NCBI RefSeq assembly: GCF_013522725.1
Contig: NZ_JAAMRF010000001.1
Span: 186,001-250,000 of the forward strand
DNA: 64,000 bases
Source: Stutzerimonas azotifigens
GTDB taxonomy: Bacteria > Pseudomonadota > Gammaproteobacteria > Pseudomonadales > Pseudomonadaceae
Direction: 5' to 3'
In this document: positions 24,223 to 36,412 of the stretch, piece by piece
Layout of the letters: every line of letters begins with the position of its first letter
Position numbering within the stretch: position 1 is the stretch's first letter
Position numbers and translations under genes: made by a program
Notes under the pieces: model-generated
Told to the model about the DNA's origin: nothing
Databases searched by the model: none
The model's input: only the letters and a program-made list of their open reading frames with translations

Positions 24223-25668
24223 TCAGCCGTCGAGCTTCTTCTTCAGCAGTTCGTTCACCTGGCCAGGATTGGCCTTGCCTTTGGACGCCTTCATCGCCTG
24301 GCCGACGAAGAAGCCGAACATCTTGCCGCGCTTGGCTTCGTCGCTGGCGCGGTATTGCTCGACCTGCTCGGCATTGGCGGCCAGCACCTCATCGAGCATC
24401 TTCTCGATGGCGCCGGAATCGGTGACCTGCTTGAGTCCTTTCTTCTCGATGATCTCATCGGCCGAGCCTTCGCCAGCGGCCATGGCCTCGAACACCATCT
24501 TGGCGATCTTGCCGCTGATGGTGTCGTCCTTGATACGCAGGATCATGCCGCCCAACTGCTCGGCCGAGACCGGCGACTGGTCGATCTCCAGGCCTTCCTT
24601 GTTGAGCAGGCTGGAGAGTTCGCCCATCACCCAGTTGGCGGCGAGCTTGGCATCACCGCAGACCTGCTGCACCGCCTCGAAGTAGTCGGCCATCTCGCGG
24701 CTGGCTGCGAGCACCGTGGCGTCGTAGGCGGAAAGGCCGAACTGGCTTTCGAAACGCTCGCGCTTCTGTACCGGCAATTCCGGCAGGCTGGCGCGAACCT
24801 CGTCGAGGAAGCTCTGCTCGATCACCACCGGCAGCAGGTCAGGGCAGGGGAAGTAACGGTAGTCGTTGGCTTCTTCCTTGCTGCGCATCGAGCGCGTCTC
24901 GTCCTTGTTCGGGTCGTACAGACGGGTTTCCTGGACCACTTTGCCGCCATCTTCGATCAGCTCGATCTGGCGCTGCACTTCGTGGTTGATCGCTTTCTCG
25001 ATGAAGCGGAAGGAGTTGACGTTCTTGATCTCGGCGCGGGTGCCGAACTCGGCTTGGCCCTTGGGGCGAACCGAGACGTTGCAGTCGCAGCGCAGCGAGC
25101 CTTCGGCCATATTGCCGTCGCAGATGCCGAGGTAGCGCACCAGCGCGTGGATCGCCTTGACGTAGGCAACGGCTTCCTTGGCCGAGCGAATGTCAGGCTC
25201 GGAGACGATTTCCAGTAGCGGCGTGCCGGCACGGTTGAGGTCGATGCCGCTCATGCCCTGGAAGTCTTCGTGCAGGCTCTTGCCAGCATCTTCTTCCAGA
25301 TGCGCACGGGTGATCCCGATGCGCCGTGTGGTGCCGTCTTCCAGGATGATGTCCAAGTGGCCCTTGCCAACGATGGGATGGTCCATCTGGCTGGTCTGGT
25401 AACCCTTGGGCAGGTCCGGGTAGAAGTAATTCTTGCGGGCGAAGACGTTCTTCTCGGCGATCTCGGCATCGATAGCCAGGCCGAACTTGCAGGCCATGCG
25501 CACGGCTTCGGCGTTGAGCACCGGCAGGGTGCCAGGCATGCCGAGGTCAACCAGGCTGGCCTGGGTGTTGGGCTCAGCACCGAAGGTGGTGGCGCTGCCG
25601 GAGAAGATCTTCGATTGGGTGGCGAGCTGTGCGTGGATTTCCAGCCCGATTACCGTTTCCCATTGCAT
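24223..25668 (-). CDS. gatB: Asp-tRNA(Asn)/Glu-tRNA(Gln) amidotransferase subunit B
   Basis: GatB (481 aa) of the GatCAB amidotransferase. It holds the misacylated tRNA and the kinase activity that activates Glu or Asp for amidation. The N-terminus [13 protein letters not shown] and the later [14 protein letters not shown] are family hallmarks, and the C-terminal YqeY-type domain binds tRNA. The ATG at 25668 carries GAGGA and matches the family start; in-frame codons further up do not. It starts 11 bp after gatA, last gene of gatC-gatA-gatB. Confidence 0.96.
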   Translation of the reverse strand: MQWETVIGLEIHAQLATQSKIFSGSATTFGAEPNTQASLVDLGMPGTLPVLNAEAVRMACKFGLAIDAEIAEKNVFARKNYFYPDLPKGYQTSQMDHPIVGKGHLDIILEDGTTRRIGITRAHLEEDAGKSLHEDFQGMSGIDLNRAGTPLLEIVSEPDIRSAKEAVAYVKAIHALVRYLGICDGNMAEGSLRCDCNVSVRPKGQAEFGTRAEIKNVNSFRFIEKAINHEVQRQIELIEDGGKVVQETRLYDPNKDETRSMRSKEEANDYRYFPCPDLLPVVIEQSFLDEVRASLPELPVQKRERFESQFGLSAYDATVLAASREMADYFEAVQQVCGDAKLAANWVMGELSSLLNKEGLEIDQSPVSAEQLGGMILRIKDDTISGKIAKMVFEAMAAGEGSADEIIEKKGLKQVTDSGAIEKMLDEVLAANAEQVEQYRASDEAKRGKMFGFFVGQAMKASKGKANPGQVNELLKKKLDG

Positions 25669-25679
25669 ACGTATCGTCC

Positions 25680-27131
25680 TCAGAATCCGCTCGGTGCTTG
25701 TTTGTGCCATTCAGTGACCTGCTGGTACTGATGGGCGACGTTGAGCAGGCGGCTTTCCTGGAAATAGGGGGCCAGTAGCTGAACACCCACCGGCAGGCCG
25801 TCGACGAAGCCCGCTGGCATGGACAGGCCCGGGATGCCGGCGAGGTTGGCGGTGATGGTGTAGATGTCCTCGAGGTAGGCCGAGACCGGGTCGGCGTTCT
25901 TCTCGCCGAGCTTCCAGGCCAGGTTCGGCGTGGTCGGGCCGAGGATCACGTCCACCTCCTCGAAGGCACTGACGAAATCGTTCTTGATCAGCCGGCGGAT
26001 CTGCTGGGCCTTGATGTAGTAGGCATCGTAGTAACCCGCCGACAACGCATAGGTACCGACCATGATGCGGCGCTTGACCTCGTCGCCGAAGCCTTCGGCG
26101 CGCGAACGCTTGTAGAGGTCGGTGAGGTCGACCGGGTTCTCGCAACGGTAGCCGAAACGTACGCCATCGAAGCGCGAGAGGTTGGAGGAGGCTTCGGCCG
26201 GCGCGATCACATAATAGGAAGGGATCGCGTGCTGCATGTTCGGCAGACTGATGTCCTTCACCGTGGCGCCGAGCTTTTTCAGCTCTTCGACCGCAGCCAT
26301 CACGGCGTCGGCGATCCTGGCGTCCAGGCCCTCGCCGAAGTACTCCTTCGGCAGTCCGATGCGCAGGCCATTCAGGGGTTTGCCCAGCGCTGCGAGGTAA
26401 TCGTCCAGCGGTTGGTCGACACTGGTCGAGTCCTTCGGGTCGAAGCCGGCCATCGCACCGAGCATCAGGGCGCAATCTTCGGCCGTGCGGGCCATCGGGC
26501 CACCCTGATCGAGGCTGGAGGCATAGGCGATCATGCCCCAGCGCGAAACACGACCGTAGGTGGGTTTGAGCCCGGTAAGGTTGGTCAGCGCCGCCGGTTG
26601 GCGAATCGAGCCACCCGTGTCGGTACCGGTAGCCGCGGGCAACAGGCGTGCGGCCACTGCGGCAGCCGAACCGCCGGAGGAGCCGCCAGGCACGCGGCTC
26701 AAATCCCAGGGATTCTTCACCGGGCCGTAGTAACTCGACTCGTTGGCCGAGCCCATGGCGAATTCGTCCATGTTCAGCTTGCCCAGCGATACCGCGCCGG
26801 CGTCGGCGAGGCGCTGCACCACGGTGGCGTCGTAGGGCGCCTTGAACGCGTCGAGAATCTTCGAGCCGCAGCTGGTGCGGATGCCAAGGGTGCAGAACAG
26901 GTCCTTGTGGGCGATCGGTGCGCCGAGCAGTGGGCCGTTTTCGCCGGCGGCGCGGCGGGCGTCGGCGGCGCGCGCCTGCTCGAGCGCCTGGTCAGCGGTG
27001 ACGGTGACGAAGGCGTTGAGCTGAGGATCGAGCTGCTCGATGCGCGTCAGCAGCGTGCGGGTCAGCTCTTCGGCGGAAAAGGTCTTGGCGGCCAGGGCGC
27101 GGGCGATGCCGGCCAGGGTCAGTTGATGCAT
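25680..27131 (-). CDS. gatA: Asp-tRNA(Asn)/Glu-tRNA(Gln) amidotransferase subunit A
   Basis: GatA glutaminase of 483 aa, amidase-signature family. The Ser-Ser-Lys triad is visible: K76 in APIAHKDLF, and the serines in GGSSGGS and [11 protein letters not shown]. It releases ammonia from glutamine for GatB. The ATG at 27131 has AAGGA at proper spacing; the ATG 15 bp upstream has none. It is flanked by gatC and gatB in one operon. Confidence 0.96.
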   Translation of the reverse strand: MHQLTLAGIARALAAKTFSAEELTRTLLTRIEQLDPQLNAFVTVTADQALEQARAADARRAAGENGPLLGAPIAHKDLFCTLGIRTSCGSKILDAFKAPYDATVVQRLADAGAVSLGKLNMDEFAMGSANESSYYGPVKNPWDLSRVPGGSSGGSAAAVAARLLPAATGTDTGGSIRQPAALTNLTGLKPTYGRVSRWGMIAYASSLDQGGPMARTAEDCALMLGAMAGFDPKDSTSVDQPLDDYLAALGKPLNGLRIGLPKEYFGEGLDARIADAVMAAVEELKKLGATVKDISLPNMQHAIPSYYVIAPAEASSNLSRFDGVRFGYRCENPVDLTDLYKRSRAEGFGDEVKRRIMVGTYALSAGYYDAYYIKAQQIRRLIKNDFVSAFEEVDVILGPTTPNLAWKLGEKNADPVSAYLEDIYTITANLAGIPGLSMPAGFVDGLPVGVQLLAPYFQESRLLNVAHQYQQVTEWHKQAPSGF

Positions 27132-27145
27132 GTCGGCGTCCTTCA

Positions 27146-27433
27146 TTACTCGATCACCCGCGGGACCAGGTACAAACCCTCTTCCACGGCCGGCGCAATG
27201 GCCTGATAAGCGTCGCGCTGATTGCTTTCGGTGACTTCGTCGGCGCGCAGGCGTTGGCTGGTTTCCAACGGATGGGCCAGCGGCTCGATGCCCTGGGTGT
27301 CGACCGCCTGCATGCGGTCGATCAGACCGAGGATAGTGTTGAGGGTCTCGGTGGTGCGGGGAAGGTCGGCGTCATTCAGGCCCAGACGGGCCAAATGAGC
27401 GATCTTTTCCACCTCGGAGCGTTCTAGCGCCAT
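27146..27433 (-). CDS. gatC: Asp-tRNA(Asn)/Glu-tRNA(Gln) amidotransferase subunit C
   Basis: GatC (95 aa), the small subunit that wraps around GatA and GatB to stabilise the complex. [13 protein letters not shown] near the N-terminus and a C-terminal [13 protein letters not shown] are typical. The ATG at 27433 with GGAG upstream matches the usual length. It is the first gene of the operon and diverges from mreB. Confidence 0.95.
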   Translation of the reverse strand: MALERSEVEKIAHLARLGLNDADLPRTTETLNTILGLIDRMQAVDTQGIEPLAHPLETSQRLRADEVTESNQRDAYQAIAPAVEEGLYLVPRVIE

Positions 27434-28784
<1,351 letters not shown>

Positions 28785-28870
28785 TCCGGCAGGCCGTAGC
28801 GTCGAGCGGTGGGCGAACCTGTCGCCTGCCTCGTCGGCGTTCGTGAGCCTGTGGTTGCGAGGAAACCGCC

Positions 28871-29821
28871 ATTAAACCGCTATTCGCAAAGGGACCGTCG
28901 CTCGGTGTGCGCCTGTTGGTGCTCGTCGTGCTGTCCGTTGCGCTGATGGTGGTCGATGCGCGTTTCGAGGCGCTCAAACCGGTGCGCAGCCAGATGGGGC
29001 TGGTGCTGACGCCGTTCTACTGGCTGGCCGAGATGCCGGTACGACTCTGGGAAGGGGCGACGGCGCAGATCGCCAGCCGCGACAACCTGCTCGCCGAGAA
29101 CGAAAAGCTCAAGGCCGAAGCCCTGCTCATGCAGCGTCGGTTGCAGAAGCTCGCCGCGCTGACCGAGCAGAACGTGCGCCTGCGCGAGTTGCTCAACTCA
29201 TCGGCGCTGGTGGACGATCGGGTGCTGGTCGGCGAGCTGATCGGTGTCGATCCCAATCCCTATACCCATCGCATTCTCATCGACAAAGGTGAGCGCGACG
29301 GCGTGTTCCTCGGCCAGCCGGTGCTCGATGCCCGCGGGTTGATGGGGCAGGTGGTTGAGGTGATGCCCTATACCTCGCGGGTCATGCTGCTCACCGATAC
29401 GACCCATAGCATTCCGGTCCAGGTCAATCGCAACGGCCTGCGCGCCATCGCTAGCGGTACCGGCAATCCAGAGCGCCTGGAGCTGCGCCATGTGGCCGAT
29501 ACCGCCGACATTCGCGAGGGCGACCTGCTGGTCAGCTCCGGCCTCGGTCAGCGCTTTCCCACCGGTTACCCGGTGGCGACGGTCAAGGAAGTCATCCATG
29601 ACTCCGGCCAGCCGTTCGCCATCGTCCGCGCGGTGCCCACTGCGGCGCTCAACCGTAGCCGTTACCTGCTCCTGGTGTTTACCGACACCCGCTCGCCAGA
29701 GGAGCGCGCCAACGATTCGGCCGCCGCTCAGGAAGAGGCCGACCGTGAGGAGGCCGCGCAGCCTCCGGCACCTGCCGAAACCACGCCTGCCCAGGCGCCC
29801 AGCACAGAGGCCGCCCAGTGA
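28871..29821 (+). CDS. mreC: Rod-shape determining protein MreC, probable ATT start
   Basis: Single-pass membrane protein of 316 aa linking MreB to the wall-synthesis complex. A short cytoplasmic tail precedes a membrane span (about residues 14-29), a coiled coil (about 62-105) and a beta-rich periplasmic domain. The tail is low-complexity and Pro/Ala rich. No ATG, GTG or TTG occurs between the upstream in-frame stop (28844) and a GTG at 28907, which would cut into the membrane span. ATT at 28871 has GAGGA seven bases upstream, and the product KPLFAKGPSL aligns with KPIFSRGPSL at the very N-terminus of E. coli MreC. Confidence 0.9.
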   Translation: MKPLFAKGPSLGVRLLVLVVLSVALMVVDARFEALKPVRSQMGLVLTPFYWLAEMPVRLWEGATAQIASRDNLLAENEKLKAEALLMQRRLQKLAALTEQNVRLRELLNSSALVDDRVLVGELIGVDPNPYTHRILIDKGERDGVFLGQPVLDARGLMGQVVEVMPYTSRVMLLTDTTHSIPVQVNRNGLRAIASGTGNPERLELRHVADTADIREGDLLVSSGLGQRFPTGYPVATVKEVIHDSGQPFAIVRAVPTAALNRSRYLLLVFTDTRSPEERANDSAAAQEEADREEAAQPPAPAETTPAQAPSTEAAQ

Positions 29822-30306
29822 TCAGCTCGAGGCGTAACAATGGCTGGCTCGTTTGGCTCACCTTCGCGCTGGGGTTGCTTCTCAGCGTGGCGCCGATGCC
29901 TGAATTCATGAACATCGGCCGCCCGCTGTGGCTGGCGATGTTCGTGACCTATTGGGTACTTTACCTGCCGCACCGTGTCGGCATGACCACCGCGTGGATC
30001 CTCGGCCTTGGGCAGGACGTGCTCTACGGCTCTCTGCTGGGCCAGCATGCCCTGGTGCTGACCCTGGTTGCCGGCATGGTGCTGGCGCTCAACCAGCGCT
30101 TGCGCATCTATCCGATGTGGCAGCAGGTGCTGATCCTGCTGGTGGTTTTCGGTCTGGCCCAGCTGGTCCAGCTGTGGCTCAACACCCTTGGCGGCAGTCG
30201 GCCGCCAACCCTGACGTTTCTGCTGCCGGCGCTGGTCAGCGCGCTGTTGTGGCCGTGGATATTCGTCGCTCTTCGCGGCCTCCGGCTGCGGTTTCAGGTG
30301 AACTGA
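29818..30306 (+). CDS. mreD: Rod-shape determining protein MreD
   Basis: Inner-membrane protein of 162 aa with about five spans, part of the MreBCD elongation complex. It starts with GTG overlapping the mreC stop (GTGA), so translation is coupled. [19 protein letters not shown] and [19 protein letters not shown] resemble family MreD. The maf gene follows after 46 bp. Confidence 0.92.
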   Translation: MISSRRNNGWLVWLTFALGLLLSVAPMPEFMNIGRPLWLAMFVTYWVLYLPHRVGMTTAWILGLGQDVLYGSLLGQHALVLTLVAGMVLALNQRLRIYPMWQQVLILLVVFGLAQLVQLWLNTLGGSRPPTLTFLLPALVSALLWPWIFVALRGLRLRFQVN

Positions 30307-30352
30307 TCCGGCGGCGCCCACCTTCTCGGCGCTGTCCTTACGGGAAGGAATG

Positions 30353-30943
30353 ATGGCGACTCTTTACCTCGCATCGGCATCCCCACGTCGTGCCGAATTG
30401 CTCGGCCAGATCGGGGTGCCGTATACCCCTCTTATCGCACCTATAGACGAAAGCGTTTTGCCCGATGAGTCGCCCGAGGCGTATGTGGAGCGTCTGGCGC
30501 GCGCCAAGGCCGCCGCTGCGCTGGCGATTCTGGATACGCCGGGCGACAGTTGCGTCCTGGGCGCCGATACGGCCGTGGTGCTGGACGGGCGCATTCTTGG
30601 CAAACCGGTCGACCGACACCATGCGCGCGAAATGCTCGAAGCCCTGTCGGGCCGCGAGCACCAGGTATTGACCGGGGTTGCGGTCGCTGGAGCCGGGCGT
30701 TGCCTCTCCCAAGTGGTGGTCAGTCAGGTGAGCTTTCGGCCATTATCGAGTGCCGAGATCGAGGCGTACTGGGCCACCGGAGAACCCTGCGACAAGGCGG
30801 GCGCGTACGGAATTCAGGGGTTCGCGGCGGTGTTCGTCAGCCACATGCAGGGCAGTTACTCGGCGGTCGTGGGGTTGCCGCTCTGCGAAACGGCGCAGCT
30901 GCTCGAGGCGTTCGGCATCGGCCATTGGCACCTGGGGGCCTGA
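30353..30943 (+). CDS. maf: Maf-family nucleoside triphosphate pyrophosphatase (YhdE type)
   Basis: Protein of 196 aa with the Maf signature [12 protein letters not shown] at the N-terminus and [16 protein letters not shown] in the middle. The YhdE subgroup hydrolyses dTTP/UTP and modified nucleotides to monophosphates, a house-cleaning role. Two consecutive ATGs occur; the second (30353) has better spacing to GGGAAGG. The position mreD-maf-rng is conserved in gammaproteobacteria. Confidence 0.92.
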   Translation: MATLYLASASPRRAELLGQIGVPYTPLIAPIDESVLPDESPEAYVERLARAKAAAALAILDTPGDSCVLGADTAVVLDGRILGKPVDRHHAREMLEALSGREHQVLTGVAVAGAGRCLSQVVVSQVSFRPLSSAEIEAYWATGEPCDKAGAYGIQGFAAVFVSHMQGSYSAVVGLPLCETAQLLEAFGIGHWHLGA

Positions 30944-31023
30944 AGACGGTAGGCTTGCTCCAATACGTGGTTGGCAGCGGTGTATCGGGCCAGTCGCCTC
31001 GGCGCCTTTAGCGAGAAGTGGCC

Positions 31024-32481
31024 ATGAGCGAAGAAATTCTGATCAACATCACCCCCATGGAGTCCCGCGTGGCGGTGGTGGAAAACGGTGTGCTGCAGGA
31101 GGTGCATGTCGAGCGCACGCAGCGCCGTGGCATCGTCGGCAACATCTACAAGGGCAAGGTCGTGCGGGTGCTGCCCGGTATGCAGGCGGCGTTCGTCGAC
31201 ATCGGGCTCGACCGCGCCGCGTTCATCCACGCGTCGGAAATCTCGTCGCGTGAAGGCAGCGCCGTCGAGCCGATCAGCGCGTTGGTGCACGACGGCCAGA
31301 GTTTGGTGGTTCAAGTCACCAAGGACCCGATCGGCACCAAGGGCGCTCGCCTGACCACCCAGCTGTCGATTCCCTCGCGCTATCTGGTCTACATGCCGCG
31401 TACCAGTCACGTCGGCATCTCGCTGAGGATCGAGGAGGAGGTCGAGCGCGAGCGGCTCAAGCAGATCGTCGCCGAATGCGTGGCGGCCGAGGGCATCGAA
31501 GAAGCTGGCGGTTTCATCCTGCGCACAGCGGCCGAAGGTGCCGGTGCCGACGAGATCCTGATGGACATCCGCTACCTGCGCCGGCTGTGGGGCCAGATCG
31601 CCGGGCAGATGAAAAGCGCACGCGCACCGTCGCTGATCTACGAGGACCTGACGCTGGCCATGCGGACCCTACGTGATCTGGTCCATCCCCGCATCGAGAA
31701 AATCCGCATCGACTCTCGGGAGAACTTCCAGAAGATCAGCCAGTTCGTCGCCGAGCTGATGCCCGAGCTCGATGATCGTCTGGAGCACTACCCCGGCGAG
31801 CGGCCGATCTTCGATCTCTACGGCGTCGAAGACGAAATCCAGCGAGCGCTCGAACGCAAGGTGATGCTCAAGTCCGGTGGCTACCTGGTGGTCGATCCGG
31901 CCGAGGCGATGACCACCATCGACGTCAATACCGGCGCCTTCGTCGGCCATCGCACCCTCGAAGAAACCATCTTCAAGACCAATCTGGAGGCGGCCACGGC
32001 GATTGCCCGCCAGCTGCGCCTGCGCAACATCGGCGGGATCATCATCATCGATTTCATCGACATGGAAGACGAGGAACATCGCCGCCAGGTCTTGCGCACG
32101 CTGGAAAAGCAGCTCGAACGCGATCACGCCAAGACCAACATCATCGGCATCACCGAACTCGGCCTGGTGCAGATGACCCGCAAGCGCACCCGAGAGAGTC
32201 TCGAGCAAATTCTGTGCGAGCCCTGCGCCTGCTGTCAGGCGCGTGGCAAGCTGAAGACGCCGGAGACCATCTGCTACGAGATCTTCCGCGAGATCCTGCG
32301 CGAGGCGCGTGCCTATCAGGCCGAAGGTTACCGGGTACTGGCGAGCCAGCGGGTGATCGACCGTCTGCTGGACGAAGAATCGGGCAATGTCGCAGATCTG
32401 GAGGGCTTCATCGGACGGCCGATCAAATTCCAGGTCGAAAGCATGTATTCCCAGGAACAGTACGACGTGGTGCTGCTCTGA
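31024..32481 (+). CDS. rng: Ribonuclease G
   Basis: RNase G (485 aa), an endonuclease that matures the 5' end of 16S rRNA and turns over some mRNAs. The N-terminal S1 domain (about residues 35-125) is followed by the RNase E/G catalytic core with TIDVNTGAFVG supplying the catalytic aspartate and IIIDFIDM the second acid. The Zn-link is CEPCACC. It lacks the long scaffold tail of RNase E. The ATG at 31024 is the family start; a GTG two codons upstream is less likely. Confidence 0.95.
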   Translation: MSEEILINITPMESRVAVVENGVLQEVHVERTQRRGIVGNIYKGKVVRVLPGMQAAFVDIGLDRAAFIHASEISSREGSAVEPISALVHDGQSLVVQVTKDPIGTKGARLTTQLSIPSRYLVYMPRTSHVGISLRIEEEVERERLKQIVAECVAAEGIEEAGGFILRTAAEGAGADEILMDIRYLRRLWGQIAGQMKSARAPSLIYEDLTLAMRTLRDLVHPRIEKIRIDSRENFQKISQFVAELMPELDDRLEHYPGERPIFDLYGVEDEIQRALERKVMLKSGGYLVVDPAEAMTTIDVNTGAFVGHRTLEETIFKTNLEAATAIARQLRLRNIGGIIIIDFIDMEDEEHRRQVLRTLEKQLERDHAKTNIIGITELGLVQMTRKRTRESLEQILCEPCACCQARGKLKTPETICYEIFREILREARAYQAEGYRVLASQRVIDRLLDEESGNVADLEGFIGRPIKFQVESMYSQEQYDVVLL

Positions 32482-32533
32482 ATAGCTGTGCACCTTGCTG
32501 TTCGCGCCCCGCTGGCGGCTGGAGTTTGAACCC

Positions 32534-35500
32534 GTGAGTCGGCTCGTTTCCCTGTTGGGCACCGTCGTGCGCCAGACGCTCTGGCTGTTGGCCCTGGCGC
32601 TGATCCTCGCGGCGTTGTACGTCAGCCTGGGTCGACAGTTGATGCCGCTGGTGGCCGAGTATCGCCCCGAGGTTCAACAGCGCGCCCAGCAGGCGCTCGG
32701 CATGCCGGTTTCGATCGGCCGCCTGGAAGGCGACTGGACGGGCCTGCTACCGCGGGTGATCGCCCATGATGTGCTCCTCGGGGAAGGCGACGCGGCGGTC
32801 CGGCTGGATCGCGCCGCGGTGGTGCCGGACCTGGTGGAAAGTCTGTGGAATCGCCAGCTGCGCATCGCCTCGCTGGCTTTCGACGGCGTGCACCTGAGCC
32901 TGCATCAGGGCGACGACGGTACCTGGCGGGTCGAGGGATTGCCGCAACGTCCCAATCAGCCGCCCGCCGACCCAGAGGCCGTGCTGCGCGCCCTGCAGCA
33001 GATCGGCGAGTTGTCGCTGGGCGATAGCCAGATCACGTTCGAGCCCCACGGCGCTTCACCCTTGACCCTGAGCTACGCGAACCTTCAATTACGCACGCTC
33101 GGTCAGCGGATGCGCCTGCAGGGTGAGCTGCTGCTGCCTGACGGCAAACCGCTGGGGCTGAACGTCGAGGGCCGGATAAACCCCGAGCGCTGGCGGCAGG
33201 GGCGTTTCGATGCCTATTTGCGTCTCCCCCAGAGTGACTGGGCCAGCTGGATTCCGGCGGGCCTGATTGACGCCTGGCGGCTCGATACGCTGGTCGCCGG
33301 CGGTGAAGCCTGGCTGCGCTGGCGCGGGAAGGCACTGTCGCGCGCGGTGGTGCGCGTCAATGCTCCTCAAGTCCGTGCCGCCTATGACCAGCGCCCCGAG
33401 GTAGCTGTCGACGATCTGTCGGTTGCTGTCTATGCCGATCGTACCGAGGCAGGTGTGCGTGTGCTGGTCGACGGGCTGGCGTTCAGCCTCGGGGAGACCC
33501 GCTGGGGTGGCGCCACGCTGAGCCTGAGCGAGCAACCCGACACCGACGCCAGCGCGTGGCTTCTGGAGGCCGACCGTCTGGACCTGGCGCCGATCGCGGC
33601 GCTGACCAAAGCACTCGCGCCCCTGCCTGAGAAAGCCGCTGAAGCGCTCGAAGCGCTGCATCCGACAGGCACGTTGCGCAACATTCTGCTGACCTATCTC
33701 CCGAACGCCGCGCCGCTCGAACGTGTCGAGTTCGCCACCAACCTTGAAAACGTGTCCTTTGGTGCCTACCACGGCGCGCCCGGCGCCACCAACGTGACCG
33801 GCAGCCTGCAGGGCACGCCCGCACGCGGGGAACTGCGGCTCGACAGCCGGGACTTCACCCTCGATCTCGCCCTGCTGTTCGATCAACCCTGGGAATACCG
33901 GCGCGGCCGCGGCCGGCTTACCTGGACCTTCGACGAGCAGGCCTTCACCCTCGCAGCGCCCTACCTGCAGGTCGAGGCCGAGGAGGGAGATCTGGCCGGG
34001 GATTTCCTGATCCGGCTGATGCGCGATCCGGAGGCCGAGGACTACATGGATCTGCGGGTCGGACTGCGCAACGGAGACGCCCGCTACACCGAGAAGTACC
34101 TGCCGAGCCACGGGCTTGCGCCGGAACTCGGCGCCTGGCTGAAGACCGCCGTCCGCGGCGGCAGTATCGACAAGGGCTATTTCCAGTATCAAGGCTCGCT
34201 CCGCGGCGACGCCGGCGAAGGCGCACGCAGCCTGAGCCTGTACTTCCAAGTGCGCGACGCCGAGTTGGCTTTTCAACCCGGCTGGCCCGCGCTTCGCGAA
34301 GGGCGGGGCGAAGTGCTGATCGAAGACAGCGGCGTGCGGGTGCGGCTGGATGAAGGTCGAATCCTGGACAGTCGTATCCTGGAGGCCACCGCCGACGTGC
34401 CCCACGTTGGGCCCGGCGAAGCGCCCCGCCTGGCAATAAAGGGACGGGTCGAAGGCAGCGTCGTCGATGGGTTGCAGATTCTTCACGAGGCGCCCATTGG
34501 TACCGCCGAGCTGTTCGCCGGCTGGCAAGGGGAAGGCCCGCTGCACGGCGCGCTCGAGCTGGACATTCCGCTGGCCACAGGCGCCGAGCCGCGAGTCGTT
34601 GCCGATTTTTCCACCGAAGGCAGCCGGCTGCAGATAGCCGAGCCAAAGCTGGAATTGCAGAAGCTGGGCGGGCGTTTTCGTTATGACACGCGTCAGGGCC
34701 TGAGCGCGAGCGACTTGCAAGCCGACGTGCTCGGCAAGCCGGTACGCGGCCGCGCGGTGGCTACGGGAAAGCCGGGCAGCCCGGCGACCCGGATCGAGGC
34801 CGAAGGCCGGGTCGAGTTGGCGCGTCTGCAGCAATGGCTGGCGTTCGAGCAGGCGTTGCCAGCGAGTGGCGAGCTACCCTATCGGCTGCGCCTCATGCTT
34901 GGCAGCGAGGGAAATCAGCTGCAGATCGATTCGTCGCTGCAAGGACTGAACATCGACTTACCGCCACCGTTCGGCAAACCCTCTGCAGCCGCGCGAAACA
35001 GCTCGTTGCGCATGACGCTTCAAGGACCGGAGCGCCGTTATTCGTTGCGGTATGGGGATATTGCCGCCCTCAGCTACGCCGCGCCGCCGGATGATTTGCT
35101 GCAGGGTCGTGGCGAGCTGATGCTTGGAGGCGGCAGTGCCAGCCTGCCCGACGAGTCGGGCGTACGGGTTCGCGGGCGACTCGACAGCCTCGACTGGAGC
35201 GCTTGGCAACAGCGGGTCGAGCGTCAGGGAGGTGCCTCCGTTGGTGGCAACGCGCACGTGTCGCTGCTACGCAACGCACAGCTGGACATCGGGCGCTTCG
35301 AGGGTTTTGGAACCGAGATCGACGGGTTGCGTGTGAACCTGCAGCGAGCTTCGGCTGGCTGGCAGCTGGGTCTGCAGAGCGAGCTGCTCGCCGGTGACGT
35401 GCAAGTGCCCGATGCGCGCGACGCGGTCATTGGCGTGACCCTGCAGCACCTGCGTTTTCCGCCGGCTGACACGAGCCCCGACGCTGTGCCCGCTACCGAT

Positions 35501-36343
35501 GACCCGCTCGCCGGTGTGGACCCCTCATCGATCCCACCAATGGATATCTTCATTGCCCGGGTGCTGCAGGGCGAGGTTCCGCTGGGCACCTGGTCATTGA
35601 AGCTTCGCCCGTCCGCCGACGGCCTGTCCTTCAGCGATCTCGACATCGGGCTCAAGGGCGCTCGACTTACCGGTTCAGGTGCCTGGCAAACACAAGGCAG
35701 CCGCTTCACCGGTCGCGTGGAAGGCGGCAATCTCGCCGATGTGTTGCTGGCCTGGGGGTTTGCGCCGACCATCAGCAGCGAGTCGTTCAGTCTGGATGCG
35801 GCTGGACACTGGCCCGGATCACCCGCCTGGTTGAGCCTCAAGCGCTACTCCGGCAGCCTGTCGCCGAGCCTGCGCCGAGGCCAGTTCAACGAGGTGGAGG
35901 GCAGCGCTCAAGCGTTGCGAGTATTCGGTGTGCTCAACTTCAATTCCATCGGGCGGCGGCTGCGGCTGGATTTTTCCGATCTGTTCGGCAAAGGGCTCAG
36001 CTATGACCGGATGAAGGGCCAGCTCAGCGCCGAGCAGGGTGTCTACCGGACACGTGAGCCGATCACCGTCACCAGCCCGTCAAGCAATCTCGAGCTGGAC
36101 GGCATCCTTGACATGCCCGCCGACCGCATCGATGCCAAGTTGCTGGTGACCTTGCCCGTGACCAACAATCTGCCGCTGGCGGCGCTGATCGTCGGAGCGC
36201 CGGCCATTGGCGGCGCGCTGTTCATTGCCGACAAGCTGCTGGGCGATCGCCTGGCCCGTTTCGCCACCGTGCAATACAAGGTGGAAGGCCCCTGGCAGAC
36301 ACCCTCGATCACCTTCGACAGACCTTTCGAAAAACCCCAGTAA
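32534..36343 (+). CDS. yhdP: YhdP-family envelope protein (AsmA-like, DUF3971)
   Basis: Very long protein of 1269 aa. One N-terminal membrane span (about residues 13-33) is followed by a repeated beta-rich chain typical of bridge-like AsmA/YhdP proteins, which span the periplasm and move phospholipids towards the outer membrane. The C-terminal part contains the AsmA_2-type region (VEGSAQALRVFGVLNFNSIG). GTG at 32534 with GGAG upstream is the preferred start over an earlier TTG. It follows rng by 52 bp, as in E. coli. Confidence 0.9.
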   Translation: MSRLVSLLGTVVRQTLWLLALALILAALYVSLGRQLMPLVAEYRPEVQQRAQQALGMPVSIGRLEGDWTGLLPRVIAHDVLLGEGDAAVRLDRAAVVPDLVESLWNRQLRIASLAFDGVHLSLHQGDDGTWRVEGLPQRPNQPPADPEAVLRALQQIGELSLGDSQITFEPHGASPLTLSYANLQLRTLGQRMRLQGELLLPDGKPLGLNVEGRINPERWRQGRFDAYLRLPQSDWASWIPAGLIDAWRLDTLVAGGEAWLRWRGKALSRAVVRVNAPQVRAAYDQRPEVAVDDLSVAVYADRTEAGVRVLVDGLAFSLGETRWGGATLSLSEQPDTDASAWLLEADRLDLAPIAALTKALAPLPEKAAEALEALHPTGTLRNILLTYLPNAAPLERVEFATNLENVSFGAYHGAPGATNVTGSLQGTPARGELRLDSRDFTLDLALLFDQPWEYRRGRGRLTWTFDEQAFTLAAPYLQVEAEEGDLAGDFLIRLMRDPEAEDYMDLRVGLRNGDARYTEKYLPSHGLAPELGAWLKTAVRGGSIDKGYFQYQGSLRGDAGEGARSLSLYFQVRDAELAFQPGWPALREGRGEVLIEDSGVRVRLDEGRILDSRILEATADVPHVGPGEAPRLAIKGRVEGSVVDGLQILHEAPIGTAELFAGWQGEGPLHGALELDIPLATGAEPRVVADFSTEGSRLQIAEPKLELQKLGGRFRYDTRQGLSASDLQADVLGKPVRGRAVATGKPGSPATRIEAEGRVELARLQQWLAFEQALPASGELPYRLRLMLGSEGNQLQIDSSLQGLNIDLPPPFGKPSAAARNSSLRMTLQGPERRYSLRYGDIAALSYAAPPDDLLQGRGELMLGGGSASLPDESGVRVRGRLDSLDWSAWQQRVERQGGASVGGNAHVSLLRNAQLDIGRFEGFGTEIDGLRVNLQRASAGWQLGLQSELLAGDVQVPDARDAVIGVTLQHLRFPPADTSPDAVPATDDPLAGVDPSSIPPMDIFIARVLQGEVPLGTWSLKLRPSADGLSFSDLDIGLKGARLTGSGAWQTQGSRFTGRVEGGNLADVLLAWGFAPTISSESFSLDAAGHWPGSPAWLSLKRYSGSLSPSLRRGQFNEVEGSAQALRVFGVLNFNSIGRRLRLDFSDLFGKGLSYDRMKGQLSAEQGVYRTREPITVTSPSSNLELDGILDMPADRIDAKLLVTLPVTNNLPLAALIVGAPAIGGALFIADKLLGDRLARFATVQYKVEGPWQTPSITFDRPFEKPQ

Positions 36344-36412
36344 CGCTCGCGCGCCGGTATCGGTATACCGTCAGAGCCGCGCGCGAATCGACTCATATCG
36401 CAGGTGCGCATC

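Noticed and set aside
33089..34834. Open frame of 581 codons antisense to yhdP
   Set aside because: No start signal or recognisable domain; yhdP is intact across it.
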